64,000 nucleotides of DNA from Prorocentrum cordatum (taxonomy: Eukaryota; Sar; Dinophyceae; Prorocentrales; Prorocentraceae), in assembly GCA_963575745.1 (NCBI GenBank), contig CAUYUJ010009480.1, forward strand, positions 143,007 to 207,006. The letters run 5' to 3'. Positions 43,345 through 53,500 of this stretch are shown here, piece after piece. Position numbers and translations under genes: made by a program. The notes below the pieces were generated by a model. It was not told the DNA's origin. It saw nothing but the letters and a program-made list of their open reading frames with translations, and made no database searches. Position 1 is the stretch's first letter. Each line of letters opens with the position of its first letter.

Positions 43345-43648
43345 AGTCGGAAGTGAGCTTGGTAACTCAAATAGGGCATATAGCCTGTCATATAGCATCC
43401 GATTCCAAGGCGCTGACCGTGGACATCGGATGGCAAATAGCGTCCATCGCTCTGCTGTAGCTGTGAAGGTGCAGTATGAGGGGTGGGCGGATAAGATAGG
43501 ATAAGATCGATGTAATGATCTTTCCAGCACATAGCGAACACTCGCGGTGTCCGGGCAAATAGGGCGCGCGTGCCTTGAGCCCAAGGCAGCGGCGCGCGAG
43601 CTATGCTCCCGATACTGTAACATCTCCCAAAGAGCTACCCTTAAAGTC
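43345..43648 (-). repeat. 3' LTR
   Basis: 304 bp, matching 59013-59316 with six substitutions and no indel. On the sense strand it starts GACTTTAAGGGTAGC and ends CTTCCGACT, so it lacks the usual TG...CA ends. Confidence 0.92.
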
Positions 43649-44017
43649 GGGAGGGGAGGAGACGGAGAGCATAGTCGCACGCAAAATTCGCGCGCACGAC
43701 TGTTTGCAAAGAAATGAAAACAGTGCGTACAAACTGGCCAAACGCCAGAATGTAAGGCGAGTTTCCTCGCAAAGTATTTCACGCAAATACAGGACAGCCC
43801 CTTCAAATAATGAAGGGCTATCGGCCTAGTTAGAGGTAGGCCAAAATTAGGCCATACCTCACCAAGCAAATGTGTATTAAGGCAAAGAGCCTGAGTTGTA
43901 TGAAGCCGGCTCGTTGCCAGGCGTGAAATATGAGGCTCGTTTCCGAGCAACTAAAGGGGCGCCTTTATAATAGGCGCCCGTGCTGGCAAACTGGACCGCG
44001 AGGGCAACAAGGACAGA
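43649..44017 (-). other. 3' untranslated region of the copia element
   Basis: Lies between the Pol stop and the 3' LTR. It contains two of the tetraloop hairpins (43757-43770 and 43935-43948) and a longer hairpin, GGGCGCC...GGCGCCC (about 43956-43980). The polypurine run next to the LTR (43649-43668) is on the plus strand, i.e. antisense to the element. Confidence 0.7.
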
Positions 44018-47000
44018 CTAAAATTGATTAGACTTGGGTTTGTCTCTGTCCTCGGGACCCCGAAAAGGAACAAATTGCTTCACGTCATACTTAAATGACT
44101 GAGTGCCTGACATCACTTCCAGAAGCAGCTCCCGATCGATGCTTCCCTTTGTATGCCCATCTGCGGTCATATCCCTAGTATCACACCATTGCACGTTATG
44201 TACTATACCTATATCCATAAGCTCACGTATCCAACTGATATGTCCAAGCAGAGTCCGTTCTGTGGGTATTTTGAGATCCCTGCTTGATAAAGATTTGTAG
44301 ACGGACTCAGCGTCTATGGTCAGAGAGACTTTGATAGCAAGGCCTCCAACTTCACGCATATCTCGTAGTTGTCGTGGAGTCAAGGCCCCTGCCTTAAGCT
44401 CATGGAGAGTAATGAGCGTAGGGTAACACTCATCAAGGTTATGTGCGGCTGCAAGTGCCTCCGCAGCATAACTGGACCTCACCTGTAATCGGTGTGATTT
44501 GCATAGTCCGTCACAGAGGTGAACGACGGACTTGCCTTGAGGCGAGTTTCCTCGCCGTAGTACGTTGGCCCCGCGAATGCCGTAGCCCTTGGTCTCGTCA
44601 TCCTCCTCCCCGGTAAGCTTCCGATATCCCGAATCGCTATGGATGTCGACTTCATTCGTCGGCTTCATCCGAGGGAAGGTGATACGTTTCGGACTGCTGA
44701 TCAGCTTTCGCGTCACAGCATTCAAACGTCTGACTTGTAAATTGGTGGGCTCTTGAATTTTCTGAAGAGAGACCACATATACCATAAGCCAGATTTGAGT
44801 AAGAAGGGCATAGGCGAGGGCTCCTCGCAGGCTGACGAACATGTCGGTAATAAGTTTCGTGGCTTTGGCGTCGGCCGCCGCTCCTGTAAGTTCTGGATGT
44901 GTGATGGGACGTAGTTGTTTGATATACTCGTCCTGGTCCATGATCGCATCTCCCTGATCATTCTTAGTGTAGCGGACGGCACAGTTCGTATATGTGTGCT
45001 GGTTGAGCTTGCATTTGCCAAAAACCTTTTCGACACGTTGTACATAGTCGTCGATATTTTTCTCTAGACCTGTCATATTAATGTCATCGACATGTTTTGC
45101 AGTCAGAAGATCTTGGCTGAATTCAAATTCAGGATCGTAACTAGTCGGTGAAAGTCCTATAGCTCGTGTGGTCGTACGAAGTTTGAAAGAGAACGCTCTT
45201 GGGGCGTCCTTAGTACCCGTTCCTGGTTTGAGGCACCTAAGACAGCGTCGACTTTCGTCGTAGGATGAGAAGCCGGGTAGGGTACGAAGTACCTGAGCGC
45301 TTCCTGGTGGAAGAGTAAAGCAGACCATGCGAGTTTCCTCGCCAGTGGCATGGGCAAGTTCCTCGTAGGTCAAACCTTTTAGGAATGCCTTATCGATATC
45401 CATGGATGCTAAGATCCACTCTGGATGACATGCCGCTTCACTTGCCAAGAGTCGTTGAGACTGCCTTCGGGCGGTTCCCGAGAATGTTTCCACATCAAAG
45501 GCCTCAGTATCCATAAATCCACGAAGGACCAATCTGAGACGAATGGTTTTAACGTTCTCGGTGCCCATCTTTACGAACTTCCACTTGTATACATATCTGG
45601 ATGTCATGATGTTGGAAGCTTTGGATAAGTCGTACATCTCAAAGCATCGGTTATCAATCCAGATCTTGAGCTCAGTATATAAGGCTTCACTAACCTCCTT
45701 TGGATGTGCTGCTATGTCGGCTTTGGTCAGTAGGTCGTCTTCTTTGACAACCACAGCACGTTTAGCAGCATTGGATACATATACTCTCATCGTTGCGACC
45801 ATATCGGTATCGAGCTGTGCAAGTTGGGTCTGATCCAACACTATTTTTGACATTTCTGATGTAAAGCATAGTTCAACGTAAGGACCATATTCATCACTGT
45901 CTAGGGAATAGCTCTCGTCGTTTGTGTTCGAACAAAGAGATACTAGACAAGACTCACATGAGTTAGGCTCGTCTCCGAGCATATCTGATGATGTAATATC
46001 ATCTTCGTCCGCAAATGCTGAAACCAAAACGCATTGGTTAGGCAGCGTAGTTGTTGGGACGCAATAGAGATAATCATCTGTAATCGTCGTAGGATGAAGG
46101 TTCATACGTAGTTCGTCGTACCACTCTTCCAGCATCATGGCTTCGATATTGTGTTCCTCATTATCCTCATAGATTGTCGACAGACGGCCTTCGCTAGGCG
46201 ATGAAGCGTCTGGTGTGTCTGGAGAAGGCCTGTTTCCAGGCGACTCGTGTTCTCCAGACGTGTTGCTTGGATGCTGATATTTAGCCAGGTCATCGTGAAA
46301 TCCTAAGGAAGGGACACGAGAAGTCAAGCATTGAATAAGTCTGGAGTGAGTGCTACCAGTAATCTGAGAAATGTTTAGGCCGGTGCCCACACATTCATAG
46401 TAGTGGAACGCCGGGCTAATGTCATTGTCATAGTGGATCAGCGTAGACCCGGTGGCGTACTTTACTGCAGGTAGGCTTGACACACTCTTAGCCAATCGAA
46501 CTGCTACTACATGTTCCACTCTGAAGTAATTTCGTACGAGATACTGTAGTGCTAGGTGTACGCGCGGGTGAAACTTGCTATCGTCTGACAGGTTAAGGTT
46601 TCCCTTGTAGTCGGGAATATACCCGAAAACTTTGGCAGGTTTCCCTGCACTGAGATGTGCCACATAGGCAAGGACGGTTTGCATGGCCATGTTATCCATG
46701 CCAAGTTCCCGTGTGAGGAGACATTCGATGTATAGTGTGTGACGAGCATCAGGATACATCACAATTACCTCACGAGATCCTGCCTTGACAACAATATGTC
46801 CTCTTTCAGGCACGTTTCGGATCACCGGGAATGGGCCGTTCCAGCCTCCATGGTCGTCCTTGGTGGCAGTAGGTCGGTGGTAGTCGACCAAATCCCCTGA
46901 TGAGTAGAGGCGAGCACCATCAGGAGTCGTCTTAGCCCTAAGAGCCCGATTTGTCTTGGCTACAGCAGTAGCCTGAGTTATGGCTTCGAGGCTGACTTCC

Positions 47001-50000
47001 CTTACACGACGTTCTCGTTCGTGTCCTGAAGTCTCGGGTCCCTTGGGAAAGTCAAGGGTATCGAGATCAGGAAGGAAGGAGGGCTGACGTCCTGTGTGTG
47101 CCTGATATGGCGATACTCCGTTATAAAACGTAAACGCATTAGTAACGAAGATGCCTTCCGCCAATACTCTAGTGAATACAACAGGGATGTTGTGTCTATT
47201 CAATTCTTCCTCAATCATGTGGAGGACGCCTCTGAGAATGCCGTTTCGTGACTCAATTGAAGTCGCGTGTTGGCCCGGTGCTCGGATACGAAGTTCCGTG
47301 CCCTTATTGGCCATCATGCTTTTAGCGGCCTCATTATTCAGGGCGCCTTCTCCATCTGAGTATAAAACTTTGAAGGGTCCGTGATAGGCAATCCAGCAGT
47401 AGTGGTAGGCATCGATGATTGCGTCGCGTTCTCTGTCGGAAATTTCAAGGCCTGCTGCCAGGCGAATACAACGAACCATAATATGAAATATGGTCCGTTT
47501 CTTATAAAACATGAGGTCCATTTCCCCTTCGTCGAGCCAGTTACCAGGGAGGCTTACCGATGGTAATGTCGAGTTTCCTGGACGTTCCCATGCTCTACAT
47601 TCCCGACAGGTGTCGCATATTTCCTTGATCATGTTCAGTCGAACGTTATCAAGCCCCACCTTTTCGAGGATTAGCCTCATCTTTGGCTCCTTCGCATGAT
47701 ACCATCGCAGATGCAGTTTTCGGAGTTCCTTTTTCACAACATGGGGTTCGTGACTACGGAGACTCTGTAGACTGTGTTGGATGTCAAATCTCGTCCAGTC
47801 GGGTAGTCGTGGAGCCCCAGAGCCGGTGGAGGCAAGGGGGTTCCTTGTAGCTCTGCGTAGTTGATCCCCTGTGTTGACTGCGTCTGGAGGTGGTGGTACG
47901 CCTTGTAGACGTCCGCGGCGGGCCGCTACCTGTGGCGCATCGCTAGAAGACGCAGAAGGCGTGTTTCCACGCTCGGGGGCGTCTCGTAGCAGGTCGTAGC
48001 TGCTGGTGCCAGATGTCGGATCGACGTTACCGAAGGAACGTGGTCGTGGTGGCCTGGCGTGTGCGCCTTGGCGGCCACCTGAAGCTGAAGCTTGGCCCTC
48101 ACCAGGTTTAGGTAGGGGTTTCCACCAAGCTGGCACGTTTTTGCCTTCGGGGTCGTGGTCGTCTGGTAGTTTAAATGGTTCAGCAAAACGACATTTACCA
48201 GGTTCGGTATCAAGGTGATTCTTAACACCCTTGCTTCTCGTAAGATCCCTCTGACATGCTGGACATGGCCAGTATACAGAGATAGAGTCATGATATTTGC
48301 ACTGCGTAGGGTCTCTGTTATGGCTAGGACTGTCCTTTCGGACGTTGTCGATGCATGCCGGGCACGTAGCCACCTTTGGGATGATACGATCACCGATGCG
48401 TCTCATACCTTCACCTGGTTCAGCTTGCTCAGGAAGGTCGGCAGGATAAGCATGTGCAGTATTTATAGGCGCGTTTCCGCGCGTGGTGTCAATGGCTTTC
48501 GCCAAGTAGACGGCTTCCACGAAGGCAGACTGCAGTCGTCGAGTGTATTTTTGTGCCAGTGAAAGCTCGGTGTTGCACGGTTGTGCGTGCACATGCTGAC
48601 CGTTGCACTTGAGTCGCTCAAAGGGTTTAAGAATTGTCTTGTCGTTGCTGGTGATATTTGTCGGCTTCTTAATATAGTCACCAGTCGTATCTTTAAGTCC
48701 AGTAGCGCATTGATCAATGCGCACGGTCGTGATGTGTGGTCGGTTGGCAAGCTTCGTCCATGGAGAGATATCGTCCACCCGTGTTCCTGCCGGTTGTCCG
48801 CGTATAAACCACCTCTGAGCGTCATCTTGGGTAACAGCAATTTTACCACAATAGATTATGTGTGGTAAGTCTTCTCTGTGGTGCTGTTCCCAAGTGTTAT
48901 AGTTGACTTTGTAGTTATAGTAAGATGGTGGTCCTGTGGTGCGGCAGCTGGGTTGCAGTATGGCAACTCGTACGTAGCATATCTTGAAGTAGTGATCTAT
49001 CACCTGCTGCACCGAGGGGTCTCCCAGGTCGACATATGTAGTCTTGTCCAAGTTGCCGCCTGAGGACAGTCCCCTTGAGAAGGCAAGCTCTGAGATGCCA
49101 CCCTCACCACCACAAAGCTCCAACATATCCACGCAATTGTTATGGCCATAGCATAGTGTAGCAACTATGCTGTATATGTCAGCGTGTGTGTCGGGCATAG
49201 ATGTGGGGAGGGTAAGGAACAGGTCATCGTCCTCGTCGGAGCTTATCAGCTCGACAGGGGCGTCAGTACTCCAGGTTGCCATAAGATCCTGTCCGAGCCC
49301 TGACAAGTCGTCGCCGCAATCGTCATTTCCGTCTTCGACGTGCTTTTTAATACGGCGAGGCTTGATGCCTGCTTCCTTTTCGGCTTTGAGCCTTTCCTTC
49401 TGCTTTATACGCGATTCAGTGGGTAAAGCTTGCTCGTTTTGTTCGTCGGTCTGTGTACTCATTGTCGTGGTGGAATGGGTACATGCGTCAATCGCCAGAG
49501 TCGGGAGGGGGAGAGAACAGTCATCTATGATGACGCGTCTATGTTTCTGTGGTGATTGAGTAGGCTCGTTTCCGAGCAAGACCGGTTCCTCGGGTTGCCA
49601 ATACAACCGAGTACTGATGTTGGCAACCCCTGCAGGTAATGGTGCATGCCAATCATACCCTGTTGGTTGATCGGTAACTGAGATATCTTGAATAACCGCG
49701 TTGGTATCCAAATTGATTGTTACACGTCGGATAACTTCAGACCATTTTGGTCCTCCTTTATGAGTCGTCACGTAATGACGAGTATTATGGTCTGTACGTG
49801 TATACGTATTTAAGTATACGGGCACGTTTCCGTGCGTGGTGGTACTCCCCAGGATTTTGTCGTTTAGGTAACGGATGAGTGTAGTACGTGTCTGAGCCCG
49901 CCATTCAGCATGTCGTACCGTATGGCCGTACCAGTCCAACACATGTTGTGGTATGGCCTGCTTACAGGTACATGTCCACAGCTTCGAGCTAATCGGTATC

Positions 50001-50482
50001 GATGATGCTATCTGCATATATGTACCACTTGGTGTATTGTCTTGCATATTGAACCGAATACCGAAATGACACAAACGCATCCGTATTACTGTCAACTTCA
50101 GATCTTCCAGAGTATCACGTACTGGAGATAACTTCCAAACGTATCCTGGGGGACCGAATATGATGATTTTCATGCTGAGTTTCTTGGCTTTTATCAACAG
50201 GTTCTGGATGCGTGACCAGTGTGGGGCCACTCTCTTTCCTGGAGTTCGTATATACCAGTCACCCGGAGTACTGATCCATATGAGAGTGGAATCTCCACTG
50301 ATCACCGCACCTAGATAATTTGTGCCCACGCTTGTCATAAGTTCGTTGTGGGAAATACGGTCACAAATATAACCTCGTGTGCGGAGGTCGGCACATGCCT
50401 CCCTCGTATCTTCAATGACAAAAGCCCTCTTACTAAGGCAGGTTGCCCCGCTGTCCTTGTTACCCCCCGGCTTTTCAGCCAT
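44018..50482 (-). CDS. Copia Pol: MTase-like domain, integrase, RT, RNase H
   Basis: 2,154 residues from the ATG at 50482; by readthrough of the UGA at 50522 it would start 13 codons earlier and be fused to Gag-protease. An N-terminal domain typical of dinoflagellate copia (STPGDWYIRTPGKRV; RMRLCHFGIRF) is followed by a methyltransferase-like region (about 448-640: LELCGGEGGISE, YVDLGDP, LQPSCRTTGPPS), two cysteine fingers (CPAC at about 710 and 740), integrase (LHLRWYH and CDTCREC for zinc; D989, D1042, E1077, a DD35E spacing), RT (SMDIDKAFLKG at about 1690; HVDDINMTG at about 1796) and RNase H (HSDSGY, AAEALAA, TIDAES, ADGHTKG). All catalytic residues are present. The protein would carry out cDNA synthesis and integration. 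Confidence 0.93.
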   Translation of the reverse strand: MAEKPGGNKDSGATCLSKRAFVIEDTREACADLRTRGYICDRISHNELMTSVGTNYLGAVISGDSTLIWISTPGDWYIRTPGKRVAPHWSRIQNLLIKAKKLSMKIIIFGPPGYVWKLSPVRDTLEDLKLTVIRMRLCHFGIRFNMQDNTPSGTYMQIASSIPISSKLWTCTCKQAIPQHVLDWYGHTVRHAEWRAQTRTTLIRYLNDKILGSTTTHGNVPVYLNTYTRTDHNTRHYVTTHKGGPKWSEVIRRVTINLDTNAVIQDISVTDQPTGYDWHAPLPAGVANISTRLYWQPEEPVLLGNEPTQSPQKHRRVIIDDCSLPLPTLAIDACTHSTTTMSTQTDEQNEQALPTESRIKQKERLKAEKEAGIKPRRIKKHVEDGNDDCGDDLSGLGQDLMATWSTDAPVELISSDEDDDLFLTLPTSMPDTHADIYSIVATLCYGHNNCVDMLELCGGEGGISELAFSRGLSSGGNLDKTTYVDLGDPSVQQVIDHYFKICYVRVAILQPSCRTTGPPSYYNYKVNYNTWEQHHREDLPHIIYCGKIAVTQDDAQRWFIRGQPAGTRVDDISPWTKLANRPHITTVRIDQCATGLKDTTGDYIKKPTNITSNDKTILKPFERLKCNGQHVHAQPCNTELSLAQKYTRRLQSAFVEAVYLAKAIDTTRGNAPINTAHAYPADLPEQAEPGEGMRRIGDRIIPKVATCPACIDNVRKDSPSHNRDPTQCKYHDSISVYWPCPACQRDLTRSKGVKNHLDTEPGKCRFAEPFKLPDDHDPEGKNVPAWWKPLPKPGEGQASASGGRQGAHARPPRPRSFGNVDPTSGTSSYDLLRDAPERGNTPSASSSDAPQVAARRGRLQGVPPPPDAVNTGDQLRRATRNPLASTGSGAPRLPDWTRFDIQHSLQSLRSHEPHVVKKELRKLHLRWYHAKEPKMRLILEKVGLDNVRLNMIKEICDTCRECRAWERPGNSTLPSVSLPGNWLDEGEMDLMFYKKRTIFHIMVRCIRLAAGLEISDRERDAIIDAYHYCWIAYHGPFKVLYSDGEGALNNEAAKSMMANKGTELRIRAPGQHATSIESRNGILRGVLHMIEEELNRHNIPVVFTRVLAEGIFVTNAFTFYNGVSPYQAHTGRQPSFLPDLDTLDFPKGPETSGHERERRVREVSLEAITQATAVAKTNRALRAKTTPDGARLYSSGDLVDYHRPTATKDDHGGWNGPFPVIRNVPERGHIVVKAGSREVIVMYPDARHTLYIECLLTRELGMDNMAMQTVLAYVAHLSAGKPAKVFGYIPDYKGNLNLSDDSKFHPRVHLALQYLVRNYFRVEHVVAVRLAKSVSSLPAVKYATGSTLIHYDNDISPAFHYYECVGTGLNISQITGSTHSRLIQCLTSRVPSLGFHDDLAKYQHPSNTSGEHESPGNRPSPDTPDASSPSEGRLSTIYEDNEEHNIEAMMLEEWYDELRMNLHPTTITDDYLYCVPTTTLPNQCVLVSAFADEDDITSSDMLGDEPNSCESCLVSLCSNTNDESYSLDSDEYGPYVELCFTSEMSKIVLDQTQLAQLDTDMVATMRVYVSNAAKRAVVVKEDDLLTKADIAAHPKEVSEALYTELKIWIDNRCFEMYDLSKASNIMTSRYVYKWKFVKMGTENVKTIRLRLVLRGFMDTEAFDVETFSGTARRQSQRLLASEAACHPEWILASMDIDKAFLKGLTYEELAHATGEETRMVCFTLPPGSAQVLRTLPGFSSYDESRRCLRCLKPGTGTKDAPRAFSFKLRTTTRAIGLSPTSYDPEFEFSQDLLTAKHVDDINMTGLEKNIDDYVQRVEKVFGKCKLNQHTYTNCAVRYTKNDQGDAIMDQDEYIKQLRPITHPELTGAAADAKATKLITDMFVSLRGALAYALLTQIWLMVYVVSLQKIQEPTNLQVRRLNAVTRKLISSPKRITFPRMKPTNEVDIHSDSGYRKLTGEEDDETKGYGIRGANVLRRGNSPQGKSVVHLCDGLCKSHRLQVRSSYAAEALAAAHNLDECYPTLITLHELKAGALTPRQLRDMREVGGLAIKVSLTIDAESVYKSLSSRDLKIPTERTLLGHISWIRELMDIGIVHNVQWCDTRDMTADGHTKGSIDRELLLEVMSGTQSFKYDVKQFVPFRGPEDRDKPKSNQF
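48570..49140 (-). other. Methyltransferase-like domain in Pol
   Basis: LELCGGEGGISE resembles the SAM-binding motif I of C5-cytosine methyltransferases, YVDLGDP the acidic strand 2, and LQPSCRTTGPPS the position of the Pro-Cys motif IV. The catalytic Cys is present but the usual PPCQ is PSCR, so activity is uncertain. Confidence 0.5.
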
Positions 50483-50521
50483 CAGGCAAGACGACGAGGG
50501 GGCGACGTCGCCCTGCCATCT

Positions 50522-50524
50522 TCA
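50522..50524 (-). other. Single in-frame UGA between Gag and Pol
   Basis: The sense strand reads TCA TCT TGA AGA TGG. The frame before it (from 59200) and after it (to 44018) is the same, and no other stop lies between. It may be a programmed readthrough or recoded codon, a natural Gag-Pol border with internal initiation at 50482, or a recent mutation. A hairpin with one G-U pair lies about 70 nt downstream (50438-50451). Confidence 0.8.
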
Positions 50525-53500
50525 AGATGAAGAAGATGTGCCTACAATATCTGCCAACATCTGGGCTTCCCTCAGATGCTGGAGCTCAGCACTGCAGCGC
50601 GCCGTGGCCTCAGAGGCGGATTGCTCCGCAAATGCTGTCAGCATCGATGGATTATCCATCAGCTGTTTCAGCACGCCTTTGGACCTAGCGTCGCTGACCG
50701 TATGCAATTCACGATTAGTGTATCCCATCACTATTTTACGGCGGGACTGCACAGCGTCCATGGGTACACTACCACCATGCTTGGCCAGTGTCCTGGCAAC
50801 AAAACAATCGAACGTCTCGAGATCGTCGATGTTGTCGCCTCGCATGGTGGCCTTGGCGAGCGTCTCCATCAACCCCTGGGGCAGGTTTCCCTGCAATTGA
50901 TTGCGCTCCTGCGCTGGGGTCGGCTCGCCTGTCAGCACTGTCTGGAAGGACGTGCTGCTTGAGCCCGAGGCGGGTTGCCCCGCAGCTCCAAAACGATCAC
51001 ACCTGATCGACAGATGCCCTGACGGCAACTTCGTCGTCGGCATGATTTTGGAGCCTTCCGGGAGCTCCATCTTGACCTGCCCCTTACCAGGGAATATCAG
51101 CTTTTCCTGGCCTCGTTCAAGCACGATGATCGTGCGTTTGTCCTGCATACTATCGAGACCTAGGATGGCTGGCAGGTCCTTTCCACAGCCTGACACAATG
51201 TTCGTCTTGTATGAATCGTGTTGGGCTGACCCCTGGTACTCGCAGGCAATGCTAAATGTGCCTACGGTATCCGCTGGGGCCGACCCCTCTCCCACTCCGT
51301 TGATATGCAAACGAGAGCGGGGCTCGAATGTACAAGCACGACCATGTGACTCAGCAGCCTGAACGAACTTACGGCTCGTGTTCTCGCCCATGATGTTGAT
51401 CTTCGAACCGACGTCGATGAGTATGGAATTTCCACCATCATCCAAGAACGTCTTACTCGGCTGCTTGATGTGCACAGTTTCTGAAGTGTCGGCTGTGTCG
51501 GTAGGCGGGTTTCCCCGCGGCACATTCGTACTCCCTGGCGGGTTACCCCGCACGACACTGGCATGCGACTCGCTCTCGGCCATGCGTGCCAGGTCAATGT
51601 ACTGGAAGTACGACACGTGCTGGGCGTGATCACCACGCTCCTCCCGCCAGTTGGCATACTCATCACGTATGCTCATATACTGCTCGCGGGTAGTGCGCCT
51701 TATCAGCGTTAGGTACGAGTGAAGGGCGATGTCTTGCAGCCCTTCGTTCATGACGTGATCCCGGTACCGCAGCCACTCCTCGAACTCCTCATTCGTCGCT
51801 GAGATGTTGACGGCCCTGGCTGCTGCTGCTGACGCCGCTGAGGATTCTGATAGGTCTAACGACGGACTATCAGTTTCAGGATTATTGGCATCTAGCATAA
51901 ACGTTGTGTGTGTATTATCCATCTGATTCTGGAAATGTCGTACACGCAACTCGCGCAGCTGATCAGGGTCCAATGACATCTCAACCTCGCCTCCACTCTG
52001 GGGAGACATCTGAGGAGTATCCTGCAGGTTTCCCTGCTGAGGCGCCGTCATCGGGATAAGCTGATCGAAATATCCCGTTGCCATAGGCGGCCTTACCTCT
52101 TCAGGCAGGTGTCCCTGCTGGTGTGACGAAGCTGTCTGCATAGCTAGCATCCTGGCCGTCATCTCCTCCACCATGCTCCTTAGCTCCCGCAGCTCCCTCA
52201 TTGACTGCTCGGGAGTCTGACTAAGGGAGCCAGTCCATGGGAAGGACGATGTTATAATGCCAGGTGCACGACAGATCGCACATGGTGGCTGCTGTGGATC
52301 TCCCTCACGCTGGTTTGTCACGTGGCCCACCACGTTAGAATTCCAGCATCCCTCGTGGAATAGGTGATTGCACCTCAGGCGATACACACTATCCCTGGGC
52401 TGAAATTCTTCGAGGCATACAGCACAGGTGTCCTCCATCCCAGTAAAGACTTCTACGTCTGCTACCCTGGGATATACCCGCCGCTGCCTCTCCAGTACCG
52501 TCTCGGAGGGCATGAAGGCTGATGGGGGAGTCCCCGTTAGGTCCATCACCTCCGGCCCTTCGACATTTGGCATGGAAGTGGTAGGAGTCACGGCGGGCGA
52601 GTTTCCTCGCAAAGGTGAGCCCCTATTCCGCACCACATCGAGTGCAGCTGCACGTGACTGGTCCCGTACACTTTGCACCGCCTGCCTCCTCATGAAACAT
52701 GCCTGCTGAGTGTGGTGCGTCTGCCTGATGTAGTCAGGCACGCCCCTACTGCCAGACGATATTGAATGGGCAGTGGGTTGTACAACCACCTCTGGTGATG
52801 TTGGGGAAGGCATGAAGGCCATGTGCGGGTACATGGAGTGGTCACTGCAGCGCACATTGGTGAGGTTATGCATCTGATCCGCCAATTCCCGAACAAATTT
52901 GTTCGGGACCCTTGTACCGTCAGGGTATAATGGCGGATTCATCTGCGTGGGTGGTGGCCTCTGGCCCTGAGACATGCTCGGATGGGCGTTGAACGCCGGG
53001 ATAAAGGCTCGTTGCCGAGCGGGGCCCCGTGGGTTGGGACCCTCCGGTTCCCAGGACCAGGCTGGCCTCCACCTCTGCCCACTTGGGTGAGGCAGATTAT
53101 GGTTCTGCACCTGCTGTACCGCGGCCGCCACTCTTGAGCGATAGTCGTCGGGTATACCCGCCCTGTGGTGGCTTGGTGTACCAGGCAGGTTTCCCTGCTG
53201 ACTCGTTGGCGTGCCGGGCGGCATCATGTTGAGGAGGGCTGTGCTGTGATCAGCCCTAGCCGCAGCTAACCTCTCCATGAGTGTGCCGTTTACTGCAGGG
53301 CGAACAGGTGTCCCAAATGGGGATTGTGCTGGCGGAGTGCCCGCTGGAGTCATGCCCCTTGGAGTGTGCATGCTCTGTGTGGGGCTTGCGTGCGTTGGCT
53401 CGAACCGAGCAGGTCCGCTTGTAGGCAGGTTTCCCTGCATGGCTTGACGATTTCTCGTGGCCATAGCGGACATTGCTCCCTGGCCTGCGGCCCAGGGATC

